Positions 20,651-29,280 of a stretch of DNA of 64,000 bases are shown one piece after another. Position 1 is the stretch's first letter, and the number at the start of each line of letters is the position of its first letter. The position numbers and the translations under genes were made by a program. The DNA is from Paenibacillus sp. FSL R7-0204 (GTDB taxonomy: Bacteria; Bacillota; Bacilli; Paenibacillales; Paenibacillaceae), in NCBI RefSeq assembly GCF_038002225.1, contig NZ_JBBOCA010000001.1, forward strand, positions 3,844,001-3,908,000. Direction: 5' to 3'. The notes under the pieces are model-generated. The model saw nothing but the letters and a program-made list of their open reading frames with translations, did no database searches and had not been told where the DNA came from.

Positions 20651-20703
20651 CAGCCCCCCCTTCTTGTTTCTATTCTCAGAATAGTAATAAGAAGGGGGGG
20701 CTG
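20651..20703. repeat. Perfect 15-bp inverted repeat with nested 6-bp hairpin
   Basis: Arms CAGCCCCCCCTTCTT (20651-20665) and its exact complement (20689-20703). The 23-base loop holds a second perfect dyad, CTATTC-TCA-GAATAG (20670-20684). It lies 47 bp past the stop of the leftward hydrolase gene, so it may end that transcript, but no T-run follows on either strand. Confidence 0.8.
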
Positions 20704-20750
20704 CTCCCGGAATCGTTTGTAATTTTATCAATATCGTATATTATTTCATC

Positions 20751-22214
20751 TTAAAGGTCTTCCGGCTTTATAAATTTCACCTCTGGATAGCTGTCGTTTG
20801 GACCCTCAAGCAGTTGTCCCCCTTCTCCTTTCAATTCCTTATTAAAGAAATCGAGGACATATTGATTTACGAGGTCTGATCCTCTTTTACCATTTATATC
20901 TCCTGTGATTCCAGTCAGTTTAATCAGCTCAGAATAAAATTGAAGGTCCGTGAAATTGAAGTGTTGGGTACCCTCTATATAGATCGCAGGCCCTCCCTGA
21001 TTGATCACATTTTTAATAATGTGCAGTTCTTCTTCAAGTTGTTTGGTGACTTCGTTATCCGGATGGGTATCCTTCTTGAAATCGGTCAACCAGTCTTTAA
21101 AAACTCCCGATCTTATGAACATAAACGGCTTGTTTAGATCATCTCTATTGTCCACTTCGATCAGTGACCCGTCCATATTGACCCCGGCCTTGATTCTAGG
21201 ATCAACATAAGTTGTGTTAAACGCTGTTGCCCCACCGAAGGAATGCCCCATTACGCCCAGATGATCTAGATCGATTTTTCCTTTAAATTGACTTTCGATT
21301 GCACCTGAATTCAGCTTTTCAATTTCGTCGATTACAAACTCCACATCTTTCGTCCATATCTTACCGATTCTTCTGCGATCTTCTACGGTAGTCGTCTTGG
21401 TGGTATAGTCCGTTACACGGCCATCCGGAAAAATGGTAGCAAAGGTGCTATACGTATGATCAATGGTGACCACGATATATCCGTGACTGGCGAGATTCTC
21501 GGCCTGAGACGCATGTAGAACCCGACTGGTTCCCATACCGTGAGATAGCAGTACCACAGGATAAGGACTTGTAGAAGGCAATATTTCTACATTTTCATAA
21601 GAGTTGGTTTTACTGTACTTCCAGTAATCGAATACAAAGTCTGGAAGGTTTAAGGAATTAGAATAGGTCTGGATATACTTTTTGAACATTTCTTTATCCT
21701 TTGGAAAAAGAGCTTCACTCTTCTTATTACTGCTATTTGCAGTAGGGTACCACACTTGAACCATTAGTTCCCTCTTATCGCTTGGATCTGCAGTTAAGAC
21801 TTCATCTCTGTTCTGATCCGTAAAATGAAAGCTTTGAGTACCCACCTTCTCCGGACCTTCAAGCTTCGGCAAATGAAAGACTGGCAAGTATACAGACAAG
21901 GCGGTAGATATAATAAGCAGAATGAGAATGATGGAAGATGAACTGTATTTCAACAGCTTCCCTGCTTTTATATTCCCTATATTCCCCATCTTACCTAAAT
22001 GCCTGAGTATAACGATGAGTATGAGCAGCGCCGTCATCATGTATACCAAAAGCAACTGCCATCTGTATCCCTCTACCCATAATTGAACTGCCAATATAAT
22101 GCTGCTTCCTATCCCCAAAACCAGTCCCGTTGTCTTTGCACCTCTTCTGATAAACAATAGATCTGCGAGCAGCGCGAAACAGGATAGAACTAAAAACACC
22201 TCAAATAATCTCAT
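20751..22214 (-). CDS. Membrane-anchored PAF-acetylhydrolase-like alpha/beta-hydrolase
   Basis: 487 residues. The first ~140 contain several hydrophobic helices (FEVFLVLSCFALLADLLF, LLLVYMMTALLILIVIL, IILILLIISTALSVYLPVF), followed by an extracytoplasmic hydrolase domain. That domain shows an oxyanion-region motif VVLLSHGMG, nucleophile elbow GHSFGG, and late His in GTQHFNFTD. This pattern resembles platelet-activating-factor acetylhydrolase isoform II and related bacterial esterases/lipases; the substrate is unknown. ATG 22214 is chosen because GAGAGGGAG lies just upstream and the protein then begins with a membrane segment; a longer upstream frame has no such site. It is monocistronic, with a terminator of the previous gene upstream and a hairpin downstream. 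A role in the neighbouring lipopeptide-polyketide cluster is possible but unsupported. Confidence 0.85.
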   Translation of the reverse strand: MRLFEVFLVLSCFALLADLLFIRRGAKTTGLVLGIGSSIILAVQLWVEGYRWQLLLVYMMTALLILIVILRHLGKMGNIGNIKAGKLLKYSSSSIILILLIISTALSVYLPVFHLPKLEGPEKVGTQSFHFTDQNRDEVLTADPSDKRELMVQVWYPTANSSNKKSEALFPKDKEMFKKYIQTYSNSLNLPDFVFDYWKYSKTNSYENVEILPSTSPYPVVLLSHGMGTSRVLHASQAENLASHGYIVVTIDHTYSTFATIFPDGRVTDYTTKTTTVEDRRRIGKIWTKDVEFVIDEIEKLNSGAIESQFKGKIDLDHLGVMGHSFGGATAFNTTYVDPRIKAGVNMDGSLIEVDNRDDLNKPFMFIRSGVFKDWLTDFKKDTHPDNEVTKQLEEELHIIKNVINQGGPAIYIEGTQHFNFTDLQFYSELIKLTGITGDINGKRGSDLVNQYVLDFFNKELKGEGGQLLEGPNDSYPEVKFIKPEDL

Positions 22215-22341
22215 CTTACTCCCTCTCTTTCTACTACTACTTATTCTTCTGCTAAAATGTAAGCTTAACCAATGAACGTGTGCTCCCCGTGACGTCAATA
22301 TGAACTGAATATGAACGGACAAAAGAAATGAACCCAAAGCT

Positions 22342-22380
22342 AAAAACCCTCAGGACGCTAGAATCGCGTTCCTGAGGGTT
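22342..22380 (-). terminator. Intrinsic terminator after ABC permease gene
   Basis: Stem AACCCTCAGG (22345-22354) with CCTGAGGGTT (22371-22380), followed on the minus strand by TTTTTA. It lies 18 bp past the permease stop. Part of its sequence recurs at 26481-26526. Confidence 0.85.
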
Positions 22381-22397
22381 CATCCATTGTATATTAA

Positions 22398-24002
22398 TTA
22401 TTTCAGGCTGAATCTGCTGCATGAGTACCGTGAGACAAGCGGAAATGCACTGATAAAATAAATGACGGTGAGCGAGGCGACGGTGCCAGCTAGTATCCAG
22501 GGGGCCGGGTTCAGCAAGAATGCTGCAAGGAAACCAATCGAACCCAGACTGTTCAGCAATGTAAACCAGGGGTTACCTGTAGTCATATCCGGGGCATAAG
22601 GCTGGAGGAGATAATACAACAGTAAATGATGTACCGTGAACACCACAGCTAACGCCAGCGTTAACAGCCATACCGGAGGAAGGATTGAATGTAACTTCCC
22701 TTCAGCGACGATCAGGGTAAACACACTCAGCACAGCCGCCAGGGCCGCGCCGATTAGCAAATTCCGCCCCAGCAGCCAGCGGAGGCGCAAGCAGAAATGC
22801 TGCAGCACATCTCTCCGGTAGAAGGAATACCGCATCAGCGGCATGTCACAATGGCGAAACAGTGCTCTGCACCATTGATTGCCCATTGTCAGTTGAAACA
22901 TCGCCAGAATGATAAAGGATACATACCGTTCAAGCTGTGTTACATTCAGAGGCTCCGTATAAAACAGCGCGGAAAGCGCTAGGAGAACGCCGATTACGCT
23001 AATGATTACTAACCTTTTATGAAAAGGTGCAGCTGCAAGTCCCCTATGCCGTTTAACAAACACAGAGTGCAAATAAGCGTACCCCCTCTTGTCTTGAGCA
23101 GGAAGAACGCCGCTATTGTCTGTGCGGTCTGTCTGTACACTTTTTTGTTGAAGATCCAGCAGCATCCGTTCCATGTTAAGCAGCGGATCATCGAAGCTGG
23201 TCACCGCTCTTACCGCATCTGTGTAATTTGTTCTGTGCAGCAGGATATATCCGGCGGTAATGCCGCTGAGCAGCAGCAATACCAGGAGCAGCGGTTGACC
23301 GAGCACTGCAGCACCGAACAGCGGAAAATCCATCAACCCTGTGAATGGCAGATAAGCCGCAGCAAGTGTGATCAGCATGACCAGTGAGACGAGCCCTGTC
23401 TTCTTCACCAGTATGATTTTGGAATACCGGAAAAGTCTCAAATGGAGCAGTTCACATAAGATCCTCCACATTGTCACAGCCCCAACCAGCAAGAGTGCCT
23501 GCTGTGCCGAGAGGCCTAAGCTGCCGGCAGTCATCATCATGGCGATCCATTGATAGAGCAAAAACGTCACATACCGGTTAACCAGTACTGCCCGCATGTA
23601 CCTTGTAGGCGCAATCCGCATCAGCCGGACCGCAGTATATTTCATTTTATTCGATTCCAGTACCTTCGCACTTGATACCCCTGCCAGTAAGACGCTGATG
23701 CAAAAATACATATGCGTAAACAAAGCACGCCGTTCATCTGCCGCCCAGCCGTCTGTCCACAGAGCAATAGGCAGCGCAATCAGCGCTCCGAAGTAGAGCA
23801 GGCTCTCGGCTAAACCGCCCAAAAGGATCTGAACAACAGCGACAACCCCCGCCCTCCGCTTGGCCTGTACAGCCGCATACGCCCGGTCTGTAATCAACCT
23901 CCCGATCAGAGGCAGACGCTGGGCATAAAAAATCAGCTTGTTAACAAAGATGGTAACCTGCAACTGCCACATACGGACAAACGTATTAAGCATCTCCGGC
24001 AT
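22398..24002 (-). CDS. ABC exporter permease (ABC-2-like), 534 aa
   Basis: A large multi-helix protein with about ten to twelve hydrophobic segments (e.g. QALLLVGAVTMWRILCELL, LLLVLLLLSGITAGYILL, LTLALAVVFTVHHLLLYYLL) and a central cytoplasmic stretch near 270-320. It is the membrane partner of the ATPase encoded just upstream, whose stop overlaps it by about 17 bp. No substrate-binding protein is present, so export or another efflux role is likely. Two closely spaced ATGs exist; 24002 is preferred because AAGGAG lies 7 nt before it but only 1 nt before the first. Not recognisable as a named family member; substrate unknown. Confidence 0.8.
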   Translation of the reverse strand: MPEMLNTFVRMWQLQVTIFVNKLIFYAQRLPLIGRLITDRAYAAVQAKRRAGVVAVVQILLGGLAESLLYFGALIALPIALWTDGWAADERRALFTHMYFCISVLLAGVSSAKVLESNKMKYTAVRLMRIAPTRYMRAVLVNRYVTFLLYQWIAMMMTAGSLGLSAQQALLLVGAVTMWRILCELLHLRLFRYSKIILVKKTGLVSLVMLITLAAAYLPFTGLMDFPLFGAAVLGQPLLLVLLLLSGITAGYILLHRTNYTDAVRAVTSFDDPLLNMERMLLDLQQKSVQTDRTDNSGVLPAQDKRGYAYLHSVFVKRHRGLAAAPFHKRLVIISVIGVLLALSALFYTEPLNVTQLERYVSFIILAMFQLTMGNQWCRALFRHCDMPLMRYSFYRRDVLQHFCLRLRWLLGRNLLIGAALAAVLSVFTLIVAEGKLHSILPPVWLLTLALAVVFTVHHLLLYYLLQPYAPDMTTGNPWFTLLNSLGSIGFLAAFLLNPAPWILAGTVASLTVIYFISAFPLVSRYSCSRFSLK

Positions 24003-24738
24003 AGGCATTCTCCTTCCCTATCCCGGGTTCGCTGGCGTCATCTTCAGTCAACAACTCAATCACCTGTTGCTCAAAATCCGGCTGTTTCAGCACCTCTGCC
24101 GATACGCGCGTTAGCTTGCCTCTATGAAGTACCACCAGCTCATCGCATAAATCGGCGGCCAGCTGCAAAATATGCGTGGAGAAAATCAGCACATGCTCAT
24201 TCTTCATTTCCCGCAGCAGATTCTTCATCTCTAAGGCCAAGATAACATCTAATGAGGTCAGCGGCTCATCCAACAGAATCACAGGGGGTCTCATTAGCAG
24301 AACAAGCAGCATTTGAAGCTTGTTCTTCATGCCGTGCGAATAGTGCTTAATCAGCTTGTGGCGGTCACTCTCTTCAATAGACATCAGGTCGAATAGAGCG
24401 TCTACATCGTCTCCCCGGTCTGCAATCGCGGCTTGATTCACATCCATATAGAAACGGATAAACTCACATCCGGTTAGAAATTCCGGCAAAATGGGCAGTG
24501 AATAGACATAACCGACATCCTCAGGCTGCAAGTCACGGCTTGAAGTCCCTTGTACCAGCTTCATCCTTCCGTGATCCGCCTGGATTTCCCCGCCTAAGCA
24601 ATTGAACAAAGTCGTCTTCCCCGCCCCGTTGCGGCCAAGCAGACCGTAAATTGTCCCCTGCTCAAACACAAAATCCGCACCCGTCAATACAGGCTTATCG
24701 CCGAAATCTTTTAATAAGTTCTCTACTACTAGCTCCAT
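23986..24738 (-). CDS. ABC transporter ATP-binding protein
   Basis: 250 residues with Walker A GRNGAGKTT, a degenerate signature YSHGMKNKL, Walker B VILLDEPL and a switch His in FSTHIL. It powers the adjacent membrane protein, with which its 3' end overlaps. This two-gene arrangement is typical of ABC-2-type exporters. ATG 24738 (MELVVENLLKDF) is the sensible start because the ATPase fold begins there; AAAGGA lies about 10 nt upstream. An in-frame upstream extension of 32 codons is AT-rich and unlike ABC N-termini. Confidence 0.9.
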   Translation of the reverse strand: MELVVENLLKDFGDKPVLTGADFVFEQGTIYGLLGRNGAGKTTLFNCLGGEIQADHGRMKLVQGTSSRDLQPEDVGYVYSLPILPEFLTGCEFIRFYMDVNQAAIADRGDDVDALFDLMSIEESDRHKLIKHYSHGMKNKLQMLLVLLMRPPVILLDEPLTSLDVILALEMKNLLREMKNEHVLIFSTHILQLAADLCDELVVLHRGKLTRVSAEVLKQPDFEQQVIELLTEDDASEPGIGKENAYAGDA

Positions 24739-24873
24739 CCCTGTATGTTCCTTTATCAGGTTATTCGTTGTAATCTTTAACACACACCCTTTTAAATATT
24801 TAAATTTATGTGTATTAAGGATAACACTGTTCATGGAGCAGGGCCTGTAGAGAATTTATTAAATTAAGTGTTA

Positions 24874-26430
24874 CTACTGTAGTAACTCCTTTATATCACT
24901 TGCCTCTTGCTCCTCCAGCAGCCGCTTCAGCTTTTGACGTTGGCGCTTTTCCCGTTGACGGCGCTCTTTGTCCTCCTCCTTGAGGGCCTTAAGCAGGGAG
25001 AAGCACATGCCGATCAGGACAATGGCAAAAGGCAATGCAGCTACAATGGAAGCGGTCTGAAGCCCGCTCAATCCGCCGCTAATCAACAGCACTACAGCGA
25101 TGGAGGATTGCAGAATCCCCCAGGTTAATTTGACTCTTGCGCTGGGATTCAGCTTGCCGTCTGAGGTCAGCATGCCCAGTACAAAGGTAGCGGAATCGGC
25201 TGATGTAATGAAGAAGATCATAATCAGGATCGTTGCTATAAACGATACTATAGTGCCTAAGGGGAGTTGCTCCAGCATGACAAACAGAGCTGTCGTCGTA
25301 TCTGCTTTTACGGCCTCTGCCAACTGGACAGCATCGAACAATTCCATTTGCATGCCCGTTCCGCCAAATACCGAGAACCAGATGAAGCCGAACAGACTCG
25401 GTATAATCAGCACACAAATGACAAATTCCTTGATTGTTCTTCCTTTGGATACCCTCGCAATGAATGTTCCGACAAAGGGTGCCCAGGCAATCCACCAGGC
25501 CCAATAGAATAAGGTCCACGCCCCGACCCAGGTTCCCTTGGAGAATGGCGTTAGCCTCAAGCTCATATTGACGATGTTTTGCAGATAACTGCCTAATGTG
25601 GTTGTAAAGGTATCAAAGATAAACGAGGTCGGACCCGTTATCCATACGAACAGCATCAGAAGAACGGCAATCACCAGGTTGGTGTTGCTGAGAATTTTGA
25701 TCCCCTTGTCCAGACCGCTGGTAGCGGAGATGAGGAACAGTACGGTCACTACAGCAATAATTGCAATCTGAGCAGGTACGGTATTCGGAAGCCCGAATAA
25801 ATAGTGCAGCCCTCCGTTAATCTGTAGAGCCCCGAGGCCCAGCGAAGTCGCTACTCCAAAAATAGTGGCAATCACCGCCAAAATATCGATGGCCTTGCCC
25901 AGCCAGCCGGATACCAGCCGCTCCCCGAGTAGAGGGATAAAAGCGGAGCTGATCAAGCCTTTGTACCCTTTGCGGAACTGGAAGTAAGCCAGTGTCAATC
26001 CAATAACGGCATAGATCGCCCAAGGGTGCAGCCCCCAGTGAAAAAAAGAGTACCGCATCGAGATCCGCGCGGCTTCTGTTGTCCCTCCCGCTACGCCCTC
26101 TGGCGGAGATAAATAATGGGACAGCGGTTCAGCCACTCCCCAGTAGACAAGCCCGATTCCCATCCCTGCGCTGAATAACATCGACAGCCAGGATATCGTG
26201 GAATATTCCGGTTCGTCGTCATCGTCTCCCAGCCGGATACTGCCGAATCTGCTGAAGGCTAAATAGAAGGTGAAGATCAAGAAGAACAGAGTGGCCAGCA
26301 GATAGAACCAGCCGAAATTATGGATGGAGAAATTGTACGCAGCATTAGCTGTAGCTGCCATCTGATCAGGCGCTACGGCTCCCCATAATGCAAAAATCGC
26401 TACGATGGTAATTGAAATGATAAAAACCAT
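24874..26430 (-). CDS. opuD: BCCT-family glycine betaine transporter, OpuD type
   Basis: 518 residues, twelve predicted membrane helices and a highly charged C-terminal tail rich in Glu, Lys and Arg, as in osmosensing carriers. Conserved BCCT segments are visible: GMGIGLVYWGVAEPLSHY (89-106), FFHWGLHPWA (129-138), and the tryptophan-rich substrate region WTLFYWAWWIAWAPF (305-319) followed by GTFIARVSKGRTIKEF. It is a secondary carrier that imports glycine betaine with sodium for osmoprotection. Length and motifs match Bacillus OpuD; BetL or a choline/carnitine relative cannot be excluded. ATG 26430 follows GGAGG by 7 nt. Confidence 0.92.
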   Translation of the reverse strand: MVFIISITIVAIFALWGAVAPDQMAATANAAYNFSIHNFGWFYLLATLFFLIFTFYLAFSRFGSIRLGDDDDEPEYSTISWLSMLFSAGMGIGLVYWGVAEPLSHYLSPPEGVAGGTTEAARISMRYSFFHWGLHPWAIYAVIGLTLAYFQFRKGYKGLISSAFIPLLGERLVSGWLGKAIDILAVIATIFGVATSLGLGALQINGGLHYLFGLPNTVPAQIAIIAVVTVLFLISATSGLDKGIKILSNTNLVIAVLLMLFVWITGPTSFIFDTFTTTLGSYLQNIVNMSLRLTPFSKGTWVGAWTLFYWAWWIAWAPFVGTFIARVSKGRTIKEFVICVLIIPSLFGFIWFSVFGGTGMQMELFDAVQLAEAVKADTTTALFVMLEQLPLGTIVSFIATILIMIFFITSADSATFVLGMLTSDGKLNPSARVKLTWGILQSSIAVVLLISGGLSGLQTASIVAALPFAIVLIGMCFSLLKALKEEDKERRQREKRQRQKLKRLLEEQEASDIKELLQ

Positions 26431-26473
26431 ATATGAACCTCCATGAGTAGGGTATGTATACAAATTAAATAAA

Positions 26474-26512
26474 CAAAAAAAGCCTCAGGAACGCATCAAA
26501 GGCTTCCTGAGG
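26474..26512 (-). terminator. Intrinsic terminator after small acidic-protein gene
   Basis: Stem CCTCAGGAA (26483-26491) with TTCCTGAGG (26504-26512); the minus strand continues into a run of T. It separates the 62-codon gene from opuD. Sequence from 26504 to 26526 closely matches 22369-22391. Confidence 0.85.
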
Positions 26513-26546
26513 GTCCATCCCTTGTACTTTTCCGTCAGGGTCCTGC

Positions 26547-26735
26547 TCAGTTCTGTCTGTTCTCCACCGATTTCATCCGGTTCTGGTCGTCAGGCAGCCG
26601 GTCATGACTGAATTCCTGGCCTGCTTCTACTTCCCCGTCTTCGGATACAGCCCTGGCAAAGTTAGTGAACTGTCTTTTCTCCTCGTCCTGCTCATGTTTA
26701 CGCTTCAAAAGCTCCTTCGGGTCCTGAGTTGTCAT
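26547..26735 (-). CDS. Small hydrophilic hypothetical protein, 62 aa
   Basis: Encodes a short, strongly charged protein (MTTQDPKELLKRKHEQDEEK...) with no membrane segment, cysteine or recognisable motif, probably unstructured or helical. I judge it real because AGGAGG lies 9 nt upstream of ATG 26735 and a clear terminator follows the stop. Function not recognised. Confidence 0.7.
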   Translation of the reverse strand: MTTQDPKELLKRKHEQDEEKRQFTNFARAVSEDGEVEAGQEFSHDRLPDDQNRMKSVENRQN

Positions 26736-26835
26736 TATGCTAACCTCCTGAGAAATCTAATCATGCTGTTTATCTGCACTGTATAAGTTTTTCCATACCA
26801 TCGGGGTGCTTATGCACCAAATCGGAGAATGAGCT

Positions 26836-27138
26836 CTAATCCTTAACTTTTATCAGCACTCCGTCCCTATTCTCATAGACCCTGTTTTCATTTTTACCAA
26901 TCTTGTTCATGATCTCTTCTTCCAGGTTAATCCCCAGAATCTCGGCCAGCCCAATCAGGTAGATGGCAACGTCCGCTAACTCTTCGCCGAGGTCATCTTT
27001 CTTCTTCCGGTAAGCATCACAGGCTTCTGACAGTTCGCCGTGGGTCAGGCAGAATTCCTGATAGATATCTGTGACATTGAACCCCTTCTCCAGCTTATTC
27101 TGATACACTCTCTTCTGGAGTTGTACTAAATCAATCAT
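26836..27138 (-). CDS. MazG-like nucleotide pyrophosphohydrolase
   Basis: 100 residues, all-alpha, with the MazG/dUTPase-type metal-binding pattern: E35xxE38 (HGELSEA) and E53xxD56 (LGEELADVAIYL). Proteins of this kind hydrolyse nucleoside triphosphates to monophosphates and pyrophosphate for pool sanitation; the exact substrate cannot be told. ATG 27138 is chosen because AGGAG lies 8 nt before it; an in-frame GTG three codons upstream overlaps that site. The gene lies 33 bp downstream of the LRR-protein gene and may share its transcript. Confidence 0.85.
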   Translation of the reverse strand: MIDLVQLQKRVYQNKLEKGFNVTDIYQEFCLTHGELSEACDAYRKKKDDLGEELADVAIYLIGLAEILGINLEEEIMNKIGKNENRVYENRDGVLIKVKD

Positions 27139-27170
27139 TGGGATCACTCCTATCTTCTATCTTATTGAAC

Positions 27171-28193
27171 TTATCCTATATGCTTGCGTAAATGCACTAG
27201 CGACATGGGCTTAATCCGCTGGGCTTCGGCGATATTCTCATACAATAGGTGGCTCTTGCCTGCCTGGGCAAACGACTCACGTAAGGCTGCGATCCTTCCT
27301 TTTTTGAGATCAAGGAACTGGAAGTCGATCTGCTTCAGATGCTTCATTGCGGTCAAAGGCTCTAACTCCTTCGCGGTCACGGCTGCTGAAATCTCTCTTA
27401 GCTGTAACATTTCAAGCTGCGTTGCGGTCCATAAAGGGTCAATATCCTCCAGGGATTTCATCTGATCGAGTTCAAGCTGTATAAGCCCCGGCATATTCGA
27501 AAAGTCACACAAAGCCTCAAGCTTCGGCAAGGATAAGTTCAGGTATGTAAGATTGCTCATGGACTCCAGGGCATCCGCCTTCGTTAAGTTGCGGATAGCC
27601 GCCAGACTCAGCATGGGGACGGTAGAATCTGCAAGCGCATCCAGTGATCCTTTCAAGATGGAGTCGTGAATGAAGAGGCACAGCAGGTTCGGTAACCGGC
27701 GGACAAATTCCAGCTCATGAATCGTAGTCCGCAAGATTAAAGTATCCAGGCTGGCGGCATCGCCTATCGGCGTTAAGTCCTGAAATTGCCCATGGACCGA
27801 GAGATATTGTAGCTGCTTGAAGCTTGTGAGGAAGCTTAGGTCCACTGGCTTTTTGGCCGAAATGGATAAAAACTGCAGTCGCTGCAACTTGCCAAGCACA
27901 CTCAGATCCACACTATGAAACAGATTCAACTCTAAGGCTGTGATGTGTTGTAATTCAGATAGGATCTGTAGCAATTCCTCGGAATAGCGCACTTTCCTGT
28001 CGGCTTGACTAATTGACAAGACCAGATCCGGGCGTTCGGCAAATACATGCTGATCTAATTCCTGCAGATCCTGGAGCTTGTCCACATCGATGACATACGA
28101 AATAAGCGCCCGCTGTCTGAGCTCCTTCACCGCTTGATCCATTTTACCTTTTGTCCAAGGTGCACCATTCATTGAGCTAGCCCATACTCCCAT
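27171..28193 (-). CDS. Leucine-rich-repeat protein, cytoplasmic, 340 aa
   Basis: No signal peptide or membrane anchor. From about residue 70 to 300 the chain is made of irregular LRR units of 20-24 residues (LSELQHITALELN, LGKLQRLQFLSIS, TSFKQLQYLSVHG, LRRLPNLLCLFIH, ESMSNLTYLNLS and so on), a likely protein-binding solenoid. Such orphan LRR proteins occur in Paenibacillus and relatives without a defined role. ATG 28193 has GGGGG about 8 nt upstream. Its only close neighbour downstream is the MazG-like gene. Function unknown. Confidence 0.75.
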   Translation of the reverse strand: MGVWASSMNGAPWTKGKMDQAVKELRQRALISYVIDVDKLQDLQELDQHVFAERPDLVLSISQADRKVRYSEELLQILSELQHITALELNLFHSVDLSVLGKLQRLQFLSISAKKPVDLSFLTSFKQLQYLSVHGQFQDLTPIGDAASLDTLILRTTIHELEFVRRLPNLLCLFIHDSILKGSLDALADSTVPMLSLAAIRNLTKADALESMSNLTYLNLSLPKLEALCDFSNMPGLIQLELDQMKSLEDIDPLWTATQLEMLQLREISAAVTAKELEPLTAMKHLKQIDFQFLDLKKGRIAALRESFAQAGKSHLLYENIAEAQRIKPMSLVHLRKHIG

Positions 28194-28220
28194 TCCCGTG
28201 ATCCCCCATTCCTTCGGATA

Positions 28221-28256
28221 TAAAAAGTCCCGCCTGTTTGTGGCAGACGGGATTTT
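28221..28256 (-). terminator. Terminator after methyltransferase gene (A/T-flanked on both sides)
   Basis: Arms TCCCGCCTG (28228-28236) and CAGACGGGA (28244-28252) pair with one mismatch. AAAAA on the left and TTTT on the right would allow termination on either strand; the leftward methyltransferase gene ends 34 bp upstream. Confidence 0.75.
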
Positions 28257-28285
28257 GACTAAGTCATACTTATTGAGCGGCTACC

Positions 28286-29122
28286 TCATAACTTGCGCAC
28301 CACATAGATGAGATTCATTCCACAATCTAGTGTGCCGGGTAATTTGGTGAAAGCAATTTCATGTTCGACAATCAGCTTCCAGAATTCCTGGTCACCCCGG
28401 GCATTCTCCAAGGCAGCGTCTCCAGCTTGCGTATATAGTCCGGCAGAGCTTCTCTCCAGAATATTAACCGGAAACTGGGCAAATAAAGCATCTAATTCAG
28501 AACTTCTCATCATATGGACGTAATGCTTGCTGGGAACGGGATAATGCTCTTCATCTTGAATCCCTGTGTTCATGATCCACTTGGTAGCCTCAATGCCGAA
28601 CAGGTCTTTCTCATAGCGGATGCCATCCAGATAATACATGGAAGCGCCGATGAAGCTCATCGATCCCAGGATCAATATCCCGCCCGGCTTCAGTACTCTC
28701 AGGAGCTCCCGGATGCCATCCGTCTCTCTGTCCAAGAGATAGTTTATGACACCGCCGATACATACCACAGTGTCGAACGTACCCTCTTCAAACACGCTCA
28801 TATCCAGCACATCTAGTACATGGTATGCCTTGATTCTGTCCGCCAGGGACAGCTCTTGCATTTTGGACTTGTTGAATTCAATCTGATGGCCCGACAGGTC
28901 AGCAACGGTCAACTCAGAACACATGGTCACGAGGTCCTTGGTGTACCTGCCTGAACCTGCGCCAATCTCCAGCACGGTATCTGTAGCCTTAGTGTAACGC
29001 TGAAGAATATCCAGATGCACCTGATACAAAAGCTCGCCTGGCCCATCCTTCTCCAGCCGTGTCCATTCACGGTCGCCATAGTTGTCGTACCGGGTTCTCG
29101 GGATTTCGGGGTTGTAACTCAT
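28286..29122 (-). CDS. SAM-dependent class I methyltransferase
   Basis: 278 residues. Motif I is VLEIGAGSGRYT (about 50-61), followed by acidic strand-2 end TVADLSG, a motif-IV region TFDTVVCIGGVINYL and post-motif LRVLKPGGILIL, giving a standard Rossmann methyltransferase fold. The C-terminal part is likely a substrate lid; the acceptor is unknown. GGAGAGG lies 6 nt before ATG 29122. A 43-codon ORF with a very strong ribosome site overlaps this start from upstream, so translation may be coupled. Confidence 0.9.
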   Translation of the reverse strand: MSYNPEIPRTRYDNYGDREWTRLEKDGPGELLYQVHLDILQRYTKATDTVLEIGAGSGRYTKDLVTMCSELTVADLSGHQIEFNKSKMQELSLADRIKAYHVLDVLDMSVFEEGTFDTVVCIGGVINYLLDRETDGIRELLRVLKPGGILILGSMSFIGASMYYLDGIRYEKDLFGIEATKWIMNTGIQDEEHYPVPSKHYVHMMRSSELDALFAQFPVNILERSSAGLYTQAGDAALENARGDQEFWKLIVEHEIAFTKLPGTLDCGMNLIYVVRKL

Positions 29123-29198
29123 GAAAGCCTCTCCTTTTCAAATTCAATTGGGTAATCGGAGTAATGCCACTAATGTCGCTAATATCGCCTGCACTCAT
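29067..29198 (-). CDS. Small ORF overlapping methyltransferase start (43 aa)
   Basis: ATG 29198 is preceded by AAGGAGGTGG, one of the best ribosome sites in the window, about 10 nt away. The peptide begins MSAGDISDISGITPITQLN. Its first codons are three imperfect copies of a 9-nt unit (GCGATATTA, GCGACATTA, GTGGCATTA). It runs through the methyltransferase ribosome site and 56 bases into that gene in another frame. It could be a leader or coupling ORF, or the precursor of a modified peptide; nothing shows which. Confidence 0.45.
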   Translation of the reverse strand: MSAGDISDISGITPITQLNLKRRGFHELQPRNPENPVRQLWRP

Positions 29199-29280
29199 AC
29201 AACCACCACCTCCTTGGAATCCGTCTGCCCCTATTATACTAAGCCTCGGACCATTTAGCATCCTAAATTTCCCAAACCCA

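Noticed and set aside
20542..20754. Plus-strand ORF of about 70 codons upstream of the biosynthetic cluster
   Set aside because: Weak ribosome site, no recognisable protein, and its second half is the large palindrome.
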